Assembly (NCBI RefSeq): GCF_039555335.1
Contig: NC_092628.1
Span: 79,610,713-79,674,712 of the forward strand
Length of the DNA stretch: 64,000 bases
Reading direction: 5' to 3'
Source: Amphiura filiformis
Lineage: Eukaryota > Echinodermata > Ophiuroidea > Amphilepidida > Amphiuridae
The translations under genes and the position numbers were made by a program. The stretch's first letter is position 1. Every line of letters starts with the position of its first letter. The notes beneath the pieces are model-generated. The model worked only from the letters and a program-made list of their open reading frames with translations, had not been told where the DNA came from and did no database searches. Positions 23,883-37,600 of the stretch are shown here, in pieces.

Positions 23883-24340
23883 AATATGATTTTCATGTGT
23901 ATTTGGTAAACATTTAAAACAAATTTTCCCTTTTTTCTTTCACTATGCATCATAAGCAGGGCAAAAAACTAGTATATAACCCATGTCTTCCCTAACGACG
24001 ACTTCCGTTAACCGACGGCCCCCTGCCCCCACTAGCTACGTCACTGATGATGCCCCCACACACTTATGACGGTCCTGCACGTCATCGCTGATCAAAGGGG
24101 CCCGTGCGTTAATTTTACCCCTGGGCCCGTAATCGCTCTCGGCGGCCTGCTCTCACTTCCACCACTTCTGGTTTTTCAAGTGAAGGCTTTAGGGTAGATA
24201 ACGTTATTGTTGGTCGAAGCAGTAAAAAAAATTGATTTTTATTATGTAAATCAATATAATCATTATTGAAAAATAACACTTTGATGTTTTGCAAAAGTTC
24301 ATTCAAATACAAATATAAAATACAAATCATACAAATCATA

Positions 24341-24920
24341 TAAACTGGGCTCAAAAAGAAACTTATAATTTCTCACAAGGTCACATCTTAAATTCCTGTC
24401 CATAAAAATGAACCAAAATTGCACACAGCAGGATTACTTCAATACTCTACTCTAAGCACTGGTCAGTAACCAGACAGTTGTTCAACTGACACAACAACAA
24501 AATGCACTGACATGGAACAGCTTCCTGGACCACATTCACAGCCCAATAACTGGCACCCAACACAAGAAATCTGTAAGTGGAATAGTGTGGAACAAGATCT
24601 GTTTCTTGACGAAAGTGTTTGAAAAGCAGAAGCACCCCGTTCCACACTATTCCATTTACTCTTTGGAAATTATCACCTGTGTAAGGACCTTGTACGCATT
24701 TTCACAGATTTCTTTTGCTGGGTGCAAATTATTCGCCAGTGAATGTGGTCCAGGATCCGTACCAGTACATTTTGCTGTTGTGTCAGTTGAATATCTGGTT
24801 GGTTACTGACACGTGTTAGAGTAAAGTATTGTAGTAATCCTGTGTGTGATTTTGGTTCATTTTGTAATTGTAAGATATGACCTTGTGAAAAATTACAAGT
24901 TTCAGTTTGAGCCCAGTTTA
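24341..24920. mobile_element. Foldback MITE in 3' region of gene 1
   Basis: TAAACTGGGCTC at the left and GAGCCCAGTTTA at the right begin an inverted repeat that covers most of the 580 bases ('cacaaggtcacatctta' with its inverse, 'gtggaatagtgtggaac' near the centre). It separates the gene 1 stop (25161) from sequence at ~24165-24190 that in gene 2 directly follows the stop. Confidence 0.8.
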
Positions 24921-24938
24921 CTTTCAAAACTTGCTTGA

Positions 24939-24944
24939 TTTATT
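24939..24944 (-). promoter_or_regulatory. Candidate poly(A) signal AATAAA for gene 1
   Basis: AATAAA on the minus strand about 215 bases past the gene 1 stop, just outside the foldback MITE. Use is unproven. Confidence 0.3.
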
Positions 24945-25160
24945 GTTGTTAATGATTTATGCATGTTTTACAAAATTGTTTTTCAGCCCTTACAATATAA
25001 CTCAAGAACCACAGGACCTAGTAAAAGTATGTCTGTTGTATATTTGAATTCTTCTACACACTCGATATGAATTGATCAATGCAATTTTTGCCAAAGCTCA
25101 CTACCCTTCGCAAGATGCTGTGAACTACCAAATAGCAACAGTTTAAAATAGTTGCTAACC

Positions 25161-25615
25161 TTAAGGACATCCATCCAGTCTTGCGCACCCAATTAAATTC
25201 GATGGTCTCTGTTTCCCATTTCGTTTGACGCCAATCAGCTTGTAACGCGGGTCTTTCAAATCTACCTTTCCGATTCGCGCACAAATAAATTCAATGTCCG
25301 AGCAAGCGTCCGTTCCATGCAGGTTGAAGGTAACGGCTTTAAATTTGAATCGAATAATGTTATCCGTTTCATTCGCTATCAAAGGAAGTGACGCTTGTGT
25401 ATCGTTTAGCACTTGATCCTTAAAACCAAATTTGTCTTCGTTATCGACTGGTTCCGAGCTTCCCCATAAACTCATCTTCCATAAATTGGTTCCCGTCACT
25501 TTAAACGATCCAGGAAGAATTTTCAATCTGATATCAAGCGTGAGTGTCCAGTGGGTATCACCCAAGCGTTTAGTCTGCTGGATTCTAGGTTCTGTATTGC
25601 AAACTCTGATGATAG
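25161..25615 (-). CDS. Gene 1 terminal exon: uninterrupted AB domain and stop
   Basis: 3' splice site (TTCATTCAG) at 25616. It begins IIRVCNTEPRIQ, has TGTNLWKMSLWGSSEP, FGFKDQVLND, then DACSDIEFICARIGK and ends GCARLDGCP-stop. A and B halves are fused without the intron seen in A3/B3-A5/B5. The gene 2 counterpart (60629-61083) is the same length (455 bases) with about 12 residue changes in 134 aligned. A potential 5' splice site (AAG/GTTAGC) directly follows the stop, so an untranslated last exon is possible. Confidence 0.9.
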
Positions 25616-28600
25616 CTGAATGAAGAAAAATGAATATTTAGAGAATAAGTAATGCGATTTCTCTCATGATACCAGACTCACAATTTACATCATACTGTTT
25701 TGTTTTTAAAACCACATTTTGGATGCTGTCATTTACAATATATAGAACAATAGATCTGATAGTAATGATAGTGTATATGAGCCCGACCTATCAATTGGGA
25801 GTTTTGTACTGCTACCAGAGATAGTTTACGTCAAAAATACATGGCAGCAATTGAACCGGAGTAGGGTTTGGTGGGAAAAGGTTATGAAATTTTGAGTAAA
25901 TGCATTTTATGAGTTGGAGTTGGAGTTGGAGTTGGAGTTGGAGTTAGAGTTACATTTAGAGTTCGATTTAGAGTTAGAGTTACAAGTTGGAGTTAGAATT
26001 GCAATTTAGAGTTCGATTTAGAGTTACAGTTACAAGTTGGAGTTGCATCAAAGAATAAAGGGCCTACTTTAATCAAACTTGCACTAATTGTGTTAAAAAC
26101 ATACCAATGTATTCCTCTTGTAATAAGGATTCAGAAAACGTATAGAAATATAGGAAATACCGTTCTTCTCCGATTTTGACACAAGAGGTGTCAAAATGTC
26201 CTGATCACATGCTTTGAGGTATACTTGGGGTGTTAGTAACTGCAAGGTCTTGGATGGTGTGAGAAATTTTCATCTGCTAGCTTTTTTTAACCTTCTTAAA
26301 GAGTTCATGACTGTTGTTTGCTGTATGAGTCTCCTCCATTTCTTGCACTTATCTTTCAAGTATCATCCTCTTCCACTTCTTTACTTCGTACTTGTCTATT
26401 TAGTTTGGCGTAGTTTAATACGCGTTGAGGGCTTTTTGTTCATTGTAGCCTTCCTTTCACTTGGTCGGCTCTTTTTATACCTCCGGTTTCTTCTGTGATA
26501 TTATTGGTGATGTCCCTGAAGCTGGACTACAGCTGCCCCACCCACATCCGTGTCTTCAAGTTGGAGAAGGGATTCAAAGACTGCTAATCGTAGCTCTGAA
26601 CTTTGAACTCGACTATATGGCATGGTTGCTGTGTCCAGCACTAAATTTTAATCTGAGCAATATGATTTGCAGTCCTGGAAGGCTTTCAGGCTGTAAAGCT
26701 GGGTGATGATGCAATCAATTTGGTTTCTATACTGACGACCTGGCGACATCCAAGTTGCTCTTCTACATTCTTTGTGCTGGAATACTGTGTAACTTACTTA
26801 TGAAGTGCACACAACTCCAGGAGCCCACAAATGGTAGTCCATTTCTAATTTTCCGTTGAAGTCACCTAACTAGCTAACACAATGTTCTCCTTGGTGTTTA
26901 CTGAATCCTTATGACTAGAGGAATACATTGGTATATTAAATTTGAACACAATTTGGACACAGCACACAGGATCGACTTCAGACAATAAGCTACTATGAAC
27001 TATACCGTCAATCGCTAGGCGTGAGGATAGATTTCAATATTTAACCAGGTAACAAAGTGAACTAAATGGGTTGACAAGTTTTTGAACCATGAGGTGGCAG
27101 AATGGAAAGACTACACCCCTCGGGGAAATATTATGTTCGGGTACATCGTAATTCGTTGGCTATTGTCAATTTTACGATTATAAATGAGGAAATGGAGCTC
27201 AAACAAACTGGTATTATAATAAAGGAGAGAAAAATCAGAACCGTTCGGATTCGAACCAGCGCGCACCTTTACATGTCGTTGAGTTCACCACCACACGACA
27301 GAACAGCTCATGGCGGAACTGCTTGCAAATTGAACATGTAATGATTTTATTCTCTCGAAAATGTCTCACGAGTGTACTTACATTTAGAGGTCAATATTTG
27401 CCCAAGTGCAACGTCACTTCTATTCAAAACGGTAACGTCGGAAAGTGTTGTGGCTCCTGTGATAAGTATTAAAATAACCTATCAAGTGGCATGCTTGGTT
27501 AAGGAATGTATAAAATATTTAATAATAAAGAGTATGAAAATCATATATACAAAATCTGTTTGGTGCTGCCAAATGTAAAACCACTAATATCTGCAACCGG
27601 AGAGATGCTGATGGCAACAATCCACCACTTCACTTTTTCGGTGTTACTCTTAAAGAAGCTGACAGCGTGGACCTTCTAGGTCTTACATTGAATAACAATT
27701 TGTCCTGGAACCAAGTAGTAACCAAAATGTCTAAGGCAGCCGGTCAGCCAATAGGACTCCTCAGAAGAGCTTCGATCGCCTTATATTCTACCTTCACAGA
27801 GAGCCATCATTAAGGCCATGATACGATCAAAAATGGAATATGCTAACAGTACTTGGATTGGTGCAACCCCCACCTCACTAGCTCAGATTGACTCCATCCA
27901 AAATAGAGCAAAGCGTGTCATTGGTCTGCCAATGAATGATGAAGATCATCGTATTCAGCCATTGAGCCACCGCAGGGCAGTTGGAGCAGCCACCCTCTTC
28001 TATCATATGTTCTACAACTACAAGCAGGCTCCTAAGCAAGCATCCATATCCATGACCCCAGATTGCGACGATCTGTGAGATCTCGTGACCTAGCAGGTGA
28101 AGTCCCAAGATCAAACCTTGTCATCCATGAAAGATCATTTCTACCATCTACAGCCCAATTAATGAATTCTCTTCCTGCTCAAATTCCAGCCACTAGATCT
28201 CGGTGGCCCTGCATAATGCATAAATTGATACTCCTGAGTGAATTAAAGCATGTGGCTAATCCGTACCATTTGGTCTTGGTTAGTGATCTGATCTTGGCAA
28301 TGTCGCTGTACAGCTCACTGTTGGGTGCTCTGTCTACTTGTTTAAGGGCACAGATGATGCATAGGTAGTTGGGAAGGAAACTGTTACTGTCACGACTCTT
28401 GGAATAACCCAAGTTTCGCACAGAAATATAGGCCAGAGTATTATGTATAGATAGTTTCTTTAGAAGTTTCAAACCATCAGATAACTACTGTAGCAAAACC
28501 GGGCGTGTCTTCCGGTCACTTTCTGAAGATGTTATTACTCAGGTGATCGCTGAAATATTCATAACAGGATAGTTTAGAGTGGACATGTTCAGTTTTTCCT

Positions 28601-31600
28601 TGATGAATTATAAGACCAACAGATGCTGCAGCATCACAAAGGTCTTCCACGTCCAGTTTAGCTCCCTGGATCGATACCTCATAAGAGTTTAGTAAGTAGT
28701 CTGCAAATTATGTAACTGAGGATTTTCTGTGAATCACAACAAAATCTCCAAGGATAAGGATGAAGAGTCTTTAAGAGACTGTCAAACCACAAATTCCATG
28801 ACAATTAATACTAAGATGAATGCATGCAAACATCTCCTTGTATGATTCCTGTAGGTCTGTCAACTGTCCATTCACAAAGACAACACTCTGGTGAAACTCA
28901 TTGTAAATAACTCTAGCTTATGGAATACCATAATCTGATTTTACGGTCGATAAAATCAAAGCTTTCTTGAAAAAGTGAAAAGACATTAGGCAGGCTAATT
29001 GCAAACAAATGCTAAAGGTGCCAAATGTCCCTTTTTTGCTAATAGCTCAAACCCGCACGTCATAGATAGGTCAAAGTATGCTTATTCTTTCTTTAAGAAC
29101 CTTTATATGACGAGGAATGCGTTCATTAAAATGTGAAAAAATTAGAAATTTCACCTCTATATAACCATAGTGATACCAGAAGTTATTGCATATGACCAAA
29201 GAAAACATTAACATAGATACAGGACTGGCTCCCGGGTATTGCAGTTCTAATTGGCTACCATCCTTTTTCTGACCTTGCAGCATACCGAGCTCTAATGCAA
29301 AATAATTTTCCATGTCTGGTTGATGATACCATTTTCATCAGCATTAGATACGTCTTGCATTTTCCTCACAAGGTGTGCAAACTCATTCCTTACATGCCAC
29401 TCAAGTCTCCTTGTCAAAGTTTACGTCATTCTAGTGTTCTTAAAGATTAGTTTGCCGATACTTCTATTCTACATGCTGGAATGTATGTGCAATTAATTAT
29501 GGGCACATTTCCTGGAATGGTATTTATAATAGAATATGTTAGGCCCTTTATCATGCAAAAGATTACAAAGAACACCAAGATGTTGAACATACCAGCCAAA
29601 TGCGTACACACAGTCAAAGCATCTGGATTCAGAGTGTCATCGTCTATACTACGTACACCTAATAACGTAAATGGTATTTGCGGATACTCTGGGTCCGGGT
29701 TGTTGCCTAGCCTAAAATGAAGGCACATGTATGACATGTTCTCTGGACTTATACCAGAAGTATTGAAAATGTATTCAATATCTGGTAAAGTGAAGGTAAA
29801 GCCACCAAACCAGGGTGGCCTGATTAGCCCGGTGCTCGCTTGTGCACCTGTGAGAACCTAATGACATTAAGAAAAAATGAGAATAAAAAGAAAACAAGAG
29901 ATTGATATGATTGATCAATGACGATTAAATATTATTATTCATTAATAGTGGAAGCCTCAGTATCTTAACCTCGAGACACTTAAAAATACTTCATGACAGT
30001 GATGGCATTTGTAATTACTGGAGAGTGATTACTAAGTTATCGATATAAATATAATGCTTCAAGAATCTATGTTAGAAACCTACGATACATTAAACAAATT
30101 GTACCTGATCCATGTATCCAAGCATTCGATCTTCAGTTGGATCTGGAGACATCCATGCACTGACCTTCCACAATCCCGCTCCTTCGACACCTTGTGCTTT
30201 CTCGTTTAGACTTAGTTGAAGATCAATGGTATATGTATATATTGGTGTACTTACATCCAATTCAGCTACGGTGGCATCGAGTCTGTACACAAGTACATCT
30301 TAAACAAAAAAGGCCCAAACATTATAGTGAAGGAGCAAGTTGAAATTCAGTGAGCATTTTGTGGTGAAAGCACACCACTGGTCTAGATACCTTTACCCCT
30401 TTAGAGGGTCGAAAAGAACAGGTAAAACATGTTGCTAAAAATCTAGTTCTGTATGTTTTGAGCGTCCTTTTTCAAAATGGCCGCCAAACAGAAACAGTAT
30501 TCAGTGAGTATTTTTTCATGCTCTACCTGCAGGACACAGTTCTTCAACTCCAATGTACTTGTACTTAAACATAATGGCATTAGAATGCACTAGGTACCAA
30601 ATCTAACTTGAGTTTAAATTTTGAGACATAAATGATCCATTATTGCAAAAAACACAATATACAGATGACAAAAGCTGATAAACCCATTGAAGCCAATACA
30701 GCTCTATGAATTATGCCACGGGATGATTTCTGTGATATCACATTCTCTGTACTATTATTGTCAGGGAAAGATAAGGCGGCCCAATGAATTGGGTTCGGCA
30801 AAAAGAAAAACAATTTGCCGATTGGCGGACCAAACTAGCGTTAACTTACCATATGGACAGATGTCACAACACTCATCTGGATCTACTATTGGTTCGTCAC
30901 AAAATGTTGGTCGACAAGACTTGATGTCGCATTTGACTGTACTGTTATCACAATTGCAGGTAGTACATTCATCTATGTATAGTTGGTCACCATGCAATAT
31001 GAGTCTTCCTCTAAACGAACATGGTAAGAGTTTTGAAGTTGAGGCTGAAGACTGGGGCGGCACCAGAGTTGTGACCCCTGTGATAATATTCAAATGACTT
31101 ATCAAGTGGCATATTTGGTTAAGGAATGTATTGATAAACATGATAAAGAATAGGAAAATCGTATTCAAATTGCAGTGTGTTGGCATCAGGAATCAAAAAC
31201 ACTCGGACCTTGATTTTGACTGAAGTGTGTATGCCTACTCGTATGTGTTCGTATCAGTGGTATCTTTTGTTCCACGCACTGTTGGAAATTTGAAATGCAC
31301 ATACAAGGCACGCACCCCTATATCCTCTCATCCCCCCATCGTTGTTTGGTTGTCACAATCTTTAATTTGAAATTTACTTCGTCTCAGGTATTGAAAATAG
31401 TGTGTTATTTATGATGCTAAATCGGTTACATTAAACTAGTTTTCATATTCTCACATATAATATTGCAGAAATTGAGGGCGATAATTATTGTGACAAAATC
31501 ATTAATTATATTAGTGTTGTTCACTTGTTTCATGATTTAAAAATAGCCATTCGTGTTCTTCATCTCAGTTATTATTTTCTCGTTTAGTAAATGGCAGTTT

Positions 31601-34600
31601 GCAAGTATTTACTCATGTAAATATGCAAATTAGGCTTGAAATAGATAGTGCCATTAGTGGTGTAATTAATTAAGTAGTTAATAATGGCACACATTTCTAT
31701 GACCAAACAGCGGTGCCATACACACCCCAGAAATCCCCATTTAAACGGTGTTACATATTTACAATAACTGTCCCAAAAAGTTTCCTCCACAAGATAATCA
31801 CATAAAAGAAGAATGAAATGACAACATACTGTCACCAGGTGATTGACTTGATGAATGTGGACCTGAGCTTAACAGAAGAGGGCTCGTGGTCGACGTAGAA
31901 TTCTGGCTATCTGAGAAATGAAATTAAGATTAAATGACTTAGTTAGCAAATGTGCGGTTTATTCACAATTCTTAGTCAGTGGGAGTGGTCTAGTTCGTAG
32001 ACACATAATCTGATTGGACAATCGCATGATTTTGGGTGTCGTCTATCAGGTCGTAGACGACCCCACGTCATCATGGGTGTTGATAACGCGTAACACGCTT
32101 GTAGAGGTGCGGGCATGTACCGCGTTGTATGCGTAGACTAGTGCAGTATACCCGCACGCGCTAGCAGTACGCACAACAGAATACGTGAAGTTGTAAACAA
32201 GTTTCGTTAATTTTATAATAAGGGGAGTTTTTATGACGGTAACTTGCTTTAAATAGTTTACAGTATTAAAATAATATTTAACTGACTAAGAATTAGAATA
32301 AACGATAGGAATTTCTGTTTTTACTATCCTCTACCTATGATAGACGACAGGGAGGTCCATTATTTTTATCGTAGTTTTTTCTTCTGCAATTCAGCTATAT
32401 AAGCGTATCATATATTCATGTACAAACTCAACCCATACACACTGTATAATATAAGGCACCAGAAACAAATTGGTTCGATCTTTGGATCGACCGTCGATTC
32501 TGCTTCGATGCTTGTTATTAATGAATTATCAACTAATTAATTTGAATTAACGCTAAATTTATATTGGTCAATATCACTACAGGCACAAATTACTATTTAA
32601 TCACAATTAAAAATAGTAAACTAATTGATTTCATGAATAATAAGGATCGACCAAGCATCGATGGTCGATCGAAAGGTCGAACTAATTTGTTCCTATCGCC
32701 TAAGTTTTCTCCAGGAAGCTCTATATAGTTCAATATTGGGTCATCCACATACTACTACAGACTACTTCAACAGTCAAAGTCCCCGTGCATTGTTCGCATA
32801 TTCATGAGGGCCGATCATTCCATTGTGCCGTGCGTAACAATCACGCCAGCATTGCGTGCCTTCGCGTATACGCGATAAAGCTTTGCGTGTCTAAAAACGC
32901 GAAAGACCGTAAATATACGCGGTATGTGCGTAGCAGTTTCACCTGTTGCATTTCATGGAACAATCGGCCTTCATTATCGGGTGATGCTAAGACTTCGACT
33001 GTTTGGAAATTGTCTGTTATCTCTTTCGTCCATGGGGTCATCATTCTGATCTCTTGAGATGAAGCCAGATGCATCGCTGTGTAATCTGGGTATAGATTTG
33101 ATGGCCCTGCATAATGCACAGATTGTTGATCCTGTGTGAATCAAAGTATGTGGCCAATTAATCCATTTCATTTGTTCTTGGTTAGTGATCAACCTCGTTC
33201 CTGACATGCCCCTCTATCTTCTTGTCAAGTTTACGTCATTGTAGTTTGTGTTCTTGAAGCTTAGTTTGCTGATACTTTGGCTATGCATTATCTTATTTAC
33301 CTTGAAGGTCTGATGTCTCTTAGTCCGTGTTGCAGACCATAAAAGCCTATTTATAATTGTCCAAGTTATGAGAAACTACAGGGTACCACACACTCACGGA
33401 CACTAGAGTGCCACATGGTGCAATGGATCGCCCAATGTCGGTGCTGCGCCGGTATGGAGCTGGTCTTTGACTAACACTAGATGTCTCTTGGCCGACCCAT
33501 TTTGGGCCATCTGATATTCCTCTTATTGATGATGGACACTGCTGACTGTTCCACAACTTTCTCCAAACTATTGCAACTGCTGGATACCTAAATCAGCACA
33601 CTCATCTTGTAGTGTCTCAATCATATTTTTCTTTAAAAAGAGCTCTTGGACAGAGTTTAACAAATCTAAAGAGGTACACCCGAAGTACATCTATCATGTC
33701 TATGGTTGTACAATACAGCTGAAAAGCTCGTACTTTTGTCACCTTTTAATAAAAGGTGACAAAAAGTATGTGCTTTTATTGGGTTAAGAGAAATATGCCA
33801 ACTTCCTTGAATATTATTATGCGACCTTGCACATGTTAGAATGTATGTGGGATTTGATAATCATGGACACATTTCCTGGAATGGTATCTAATAGAATATT
33901 TTTTATGCCCTTTCATCATACAAAATATAATGAAGAACATCAAAATGCTGAACATACCAGCCAGGTGCTTACACACAGTCAAAGCATCTGGATTCGGAGT
34001 GTCATCGTCTACACTACGTACACCTAATAACGTAAATGGTATTTGCGGATACTCTGGTTCCGGGTTGTTACCTAGCCCAAAATGAAGGCACAAGTATGAC
34101 ATGCTCTCTGGACGTATACCAGAAGTATTGAAAATGTATTCAATATCTGATAAAGTAGAGGTAAAGCCACCAAACCTGGAGTAATAGGATGGCCTGATTA
34201 GCCCGGTACTCGCTTGTGCACCTGTGAGGACCTAATGACAATAAGAAAAAAGGAAAAAAAGAAAACAAGAGATTGATATGTTTGATCAATGATATTTAAA
34301 TGTCCATTAATAGTGGAAGACTCAGTATCTTAACTTCGAGACACTTAACTACTCTGTGACAGTGGTGGCATTTGTAATTACTAGAGAGTGATTACTAAAT
34401 TATCGATATTAATGCCTCAAGAATCTATGCCATGTCAGAAATCTACTATACATTTAAAAGATTGTACCTGGTCCACGTATCCGAGCATTCCATCTTCAGT
34501 TAGGTCTGGTGACATCCATGCACTGATCTTCCACAATCCCTCTCCTTTGACAGCTTGTGCCTTCTTGTTGAGACTTAGTTTAAGATCAATGGTATATGTA

Positions 34601-37600
34601 TAGATTGGTGTATTTACATCCAATTCAGTAACAATGGCATCGAGTCTGTACACAAGTACATCTTATACAAAAAAAGTGGCACAAACATTATAGTGAGGGA
34701 GCAAGATGAAATTCCGTGAGCATTTTGTGGTGAAAGCACACCACTGATCTAGATACCTTTATAGGGGTCGAAAAGAACAAAAAAAAAACATGTTGCAAAA
34801 AATCTAGTTTTATAGGAGGGTGTTTTAGCGCCCTCTTTCAAAATGGCTGCCAAAAATATCACAAATGCTCCAAATAGGCTAGATTGAATGGTTTTTTTTG
34901 TGATGAAGGCAAATCAAATGTGCAAATAATAATATACTTTGGAAAATCCTATGCTCGATAATTAAAAAAGGTGGCCAAAAACTACCAAGTGTAGTCACAA
35001 TTATTTGCACTGTTTATTCAGGCCGATGGTCGTGAATTTGGTATCTCGTTATTATGTTCGTGTTCGTGGACATGAAAAAGATCATTTAGATAATTAACAA
35101 AATCCAAAATGGCTACCTTAAGCTCCAAAATTCAAAATGGTGGGCAAAATAATGAATTTGAGTAACAATTATTATTGTCTGACCGATGGTGGTGATATTG
35201 GTGTCTAGGTACATGCAAAATGCTTGTGGACACGACAAAGTGATGTAGATAGTTGAGGGTACAGACCACAAAATAGCTTTCCCTAGACATTGCGTGCAAA
35301 ATAGGGGTCGTATTTTAGGCCTTAAGTCGGGTTACCTTGAACTTTGAAATATATATTTGATATCATCTTAATCTGAAAATGACTCCACATTTTCCGTCTT
35401 TTTGAGAAAATTAGCTATAAAAGGCCAGATTTTCCCATGTTTACATCCGACTGCTAACCGCATTTTGACCTCGTGTGTTCATGCGCACATAATCGTAAAC
35501 ATCACTCAAATTTTCATATTTTCTTTTCAAATATGTAGAGATCACATTCACAAGTTTTAGTAAAACAAACACGATATTCAACACTAAAATTGTTAATATT
35601 GTACCAATTTTGCACAATGATTACACAAAGTTGGGACTAGTATAGGCGTGATAAACTTTTGCCGGAAACCGCTAGGTGGATTTAGTGGTATGGACTCCGA
35701 AGTGTGTCTGATTTTTTATACCGCGCGTGAAGAAAAAAATGAAGAACCGATGACCGATCATAGTGGGCTTTTTTTTCTTGGTTGAAAACGAAATAAAAAA
35801 TCCCTTAAAGGGATATGGCTCGCATCATGGAAGTATAATCCTCATAACCTGCTTTACCCATCATGTTACTTCCCTTAAACTAGATTTTTTTTTCAAATCA
35901 CAATATTCAAAATCTTATTCCAAAGTAGCTTACTGGTGAAACTGTCTTATACATTTTTGCAAAAGTTTTAAATTTAAAATGGAAACCCAACATCATATAC
36001 TGTTATAGTTGGTACTAATTTGGTACTAATGTATAATAGCTATGGGTCTCTTCTATCTAGTGATACCAAAATAAGTACAAACGTTCCCCACATAATATCG
36101 CTATGACATCATAATGTGAGGGCGCCCATGCAAATTTGTGAAATTCTGGCTATAATGGTATGTACAAAAGTATAGGCAAAATTGATTTTCGGCTAAATAT
36201 TCTACACAAATGTAATTTTCACCGAATTTTCTCCTAAATATGAAAGGAAATGACTATTATTTTTACCTTACCTAAACTAACAAGTAAAAATAATTGATTT
36301 TAGAAACCAATGGTGGGCCTCACCTCCCCTCCATCTTTGATGGTCGGTCCTACCCCCGAGTAAAGTGCTGAGGTACAAATGAGCGCAAAGGATGGATCTA
36401 CGATTAGCCTAGGTCGTTTGGGCGTAAACGCGTGCGTCTTTTTATGACGGATAAAAAATACAAATAGCATTCAAATGCGCTGGGTACAACATTTTGAGAC
36501 ATAAATGTTAAAAGAAGGTTGGGAACTTAAACATCAGAAATGAACAAATGATCACAGATGACAAAAGCTGATAAACCCATTGAAGCCAATACAGCTGTAT
36601 GAATTATGCCATGGGAAGTAATTTCTGTGAAGTCACATCTTCTCTGTACCATGTGTACTATTATTATCAGGGGACGATAAGGCGGTCCAATGAATTGGGC
36701 TCGCCAAAAAGAAAAACGATTGGCTGGTCATATACACGGACCATGACCAATAAACTTACCATATGGACAGAGGTCACAACACTCAGCCGGATCTCCTATT
36801 GGTTCGTCACAAAACGTTGGTTGACAAGATTTGATGTCGCATTTTACTGTATTATTATCACAACTGCAGGTAGTACATTCATTTATGTATAGCTGGTCAC
36901 CATGCAATATGATTTCACCTCTATACGAACAAGGTAAGAGTCTTGAAGTTGGCGACATCAGAGTTGTAACCCCTGTGATAAATATTAAAATGACTTTATA
37001 TATCAAGTAGTATATTTGGTTACGGAATGTAATGATACAGACCAGGCAAATCATAAAGAACTTCCAGCAACCAACAACTGTCTAAATTAAATCAAAATTG
37101 AAAATGTTTGCATCGGTGACTCTGCAACATGCAATTGCCTTATCTGGGCACGTAATTTAGGTGCACTTTTTGACACTCACATGACCATGCAACCTCATAT
37201 CTCTAATGTCATTCGTTGCTGAGCGCTTCAACTACGTAACATCAGCCAGATCCATAAGTACCTGAGTCGCGATGCGACTGATTCACTGATTCATCTCTTC
37301 TCGTTTGGATAACAACAATGCACTTCTCTATGGATTACCAGCAAACCAACGCTATCGTCTTCAGAAAAATCAAAACCCACCTCCTCGAATTCTCACCTTC
37401 ACCAGAAATTCTTTCCATATCACGTCAGTCCTAAAGGAACTGCATTGGCTTTCTGTCACCCAAAGAATTGTTTTTAAACTTATGCTGATTGTATATAAAT
37501 ATAATAATGATATTGTTCCATCATATTTATCTGAACTCATTTCAAATTATGTTCCCACTCGTACTCTATTTCCCCCAAAATATTTTTCTTATCCCCCAGT

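Noticed and set aside
27230-27330. tRNA gene suggested by a GGTTCGAATCC B box on the minus strand
   Set aside because: No fitting A box or acceptor stem could be drawn.
30687-31097. 136-codon plus-strand frame, and similar ones at 42240-42695 and 54755-55069
   Set aside because: Antisense shadows of VWC exons; cysteine spacing and splice sites support the minus strand.
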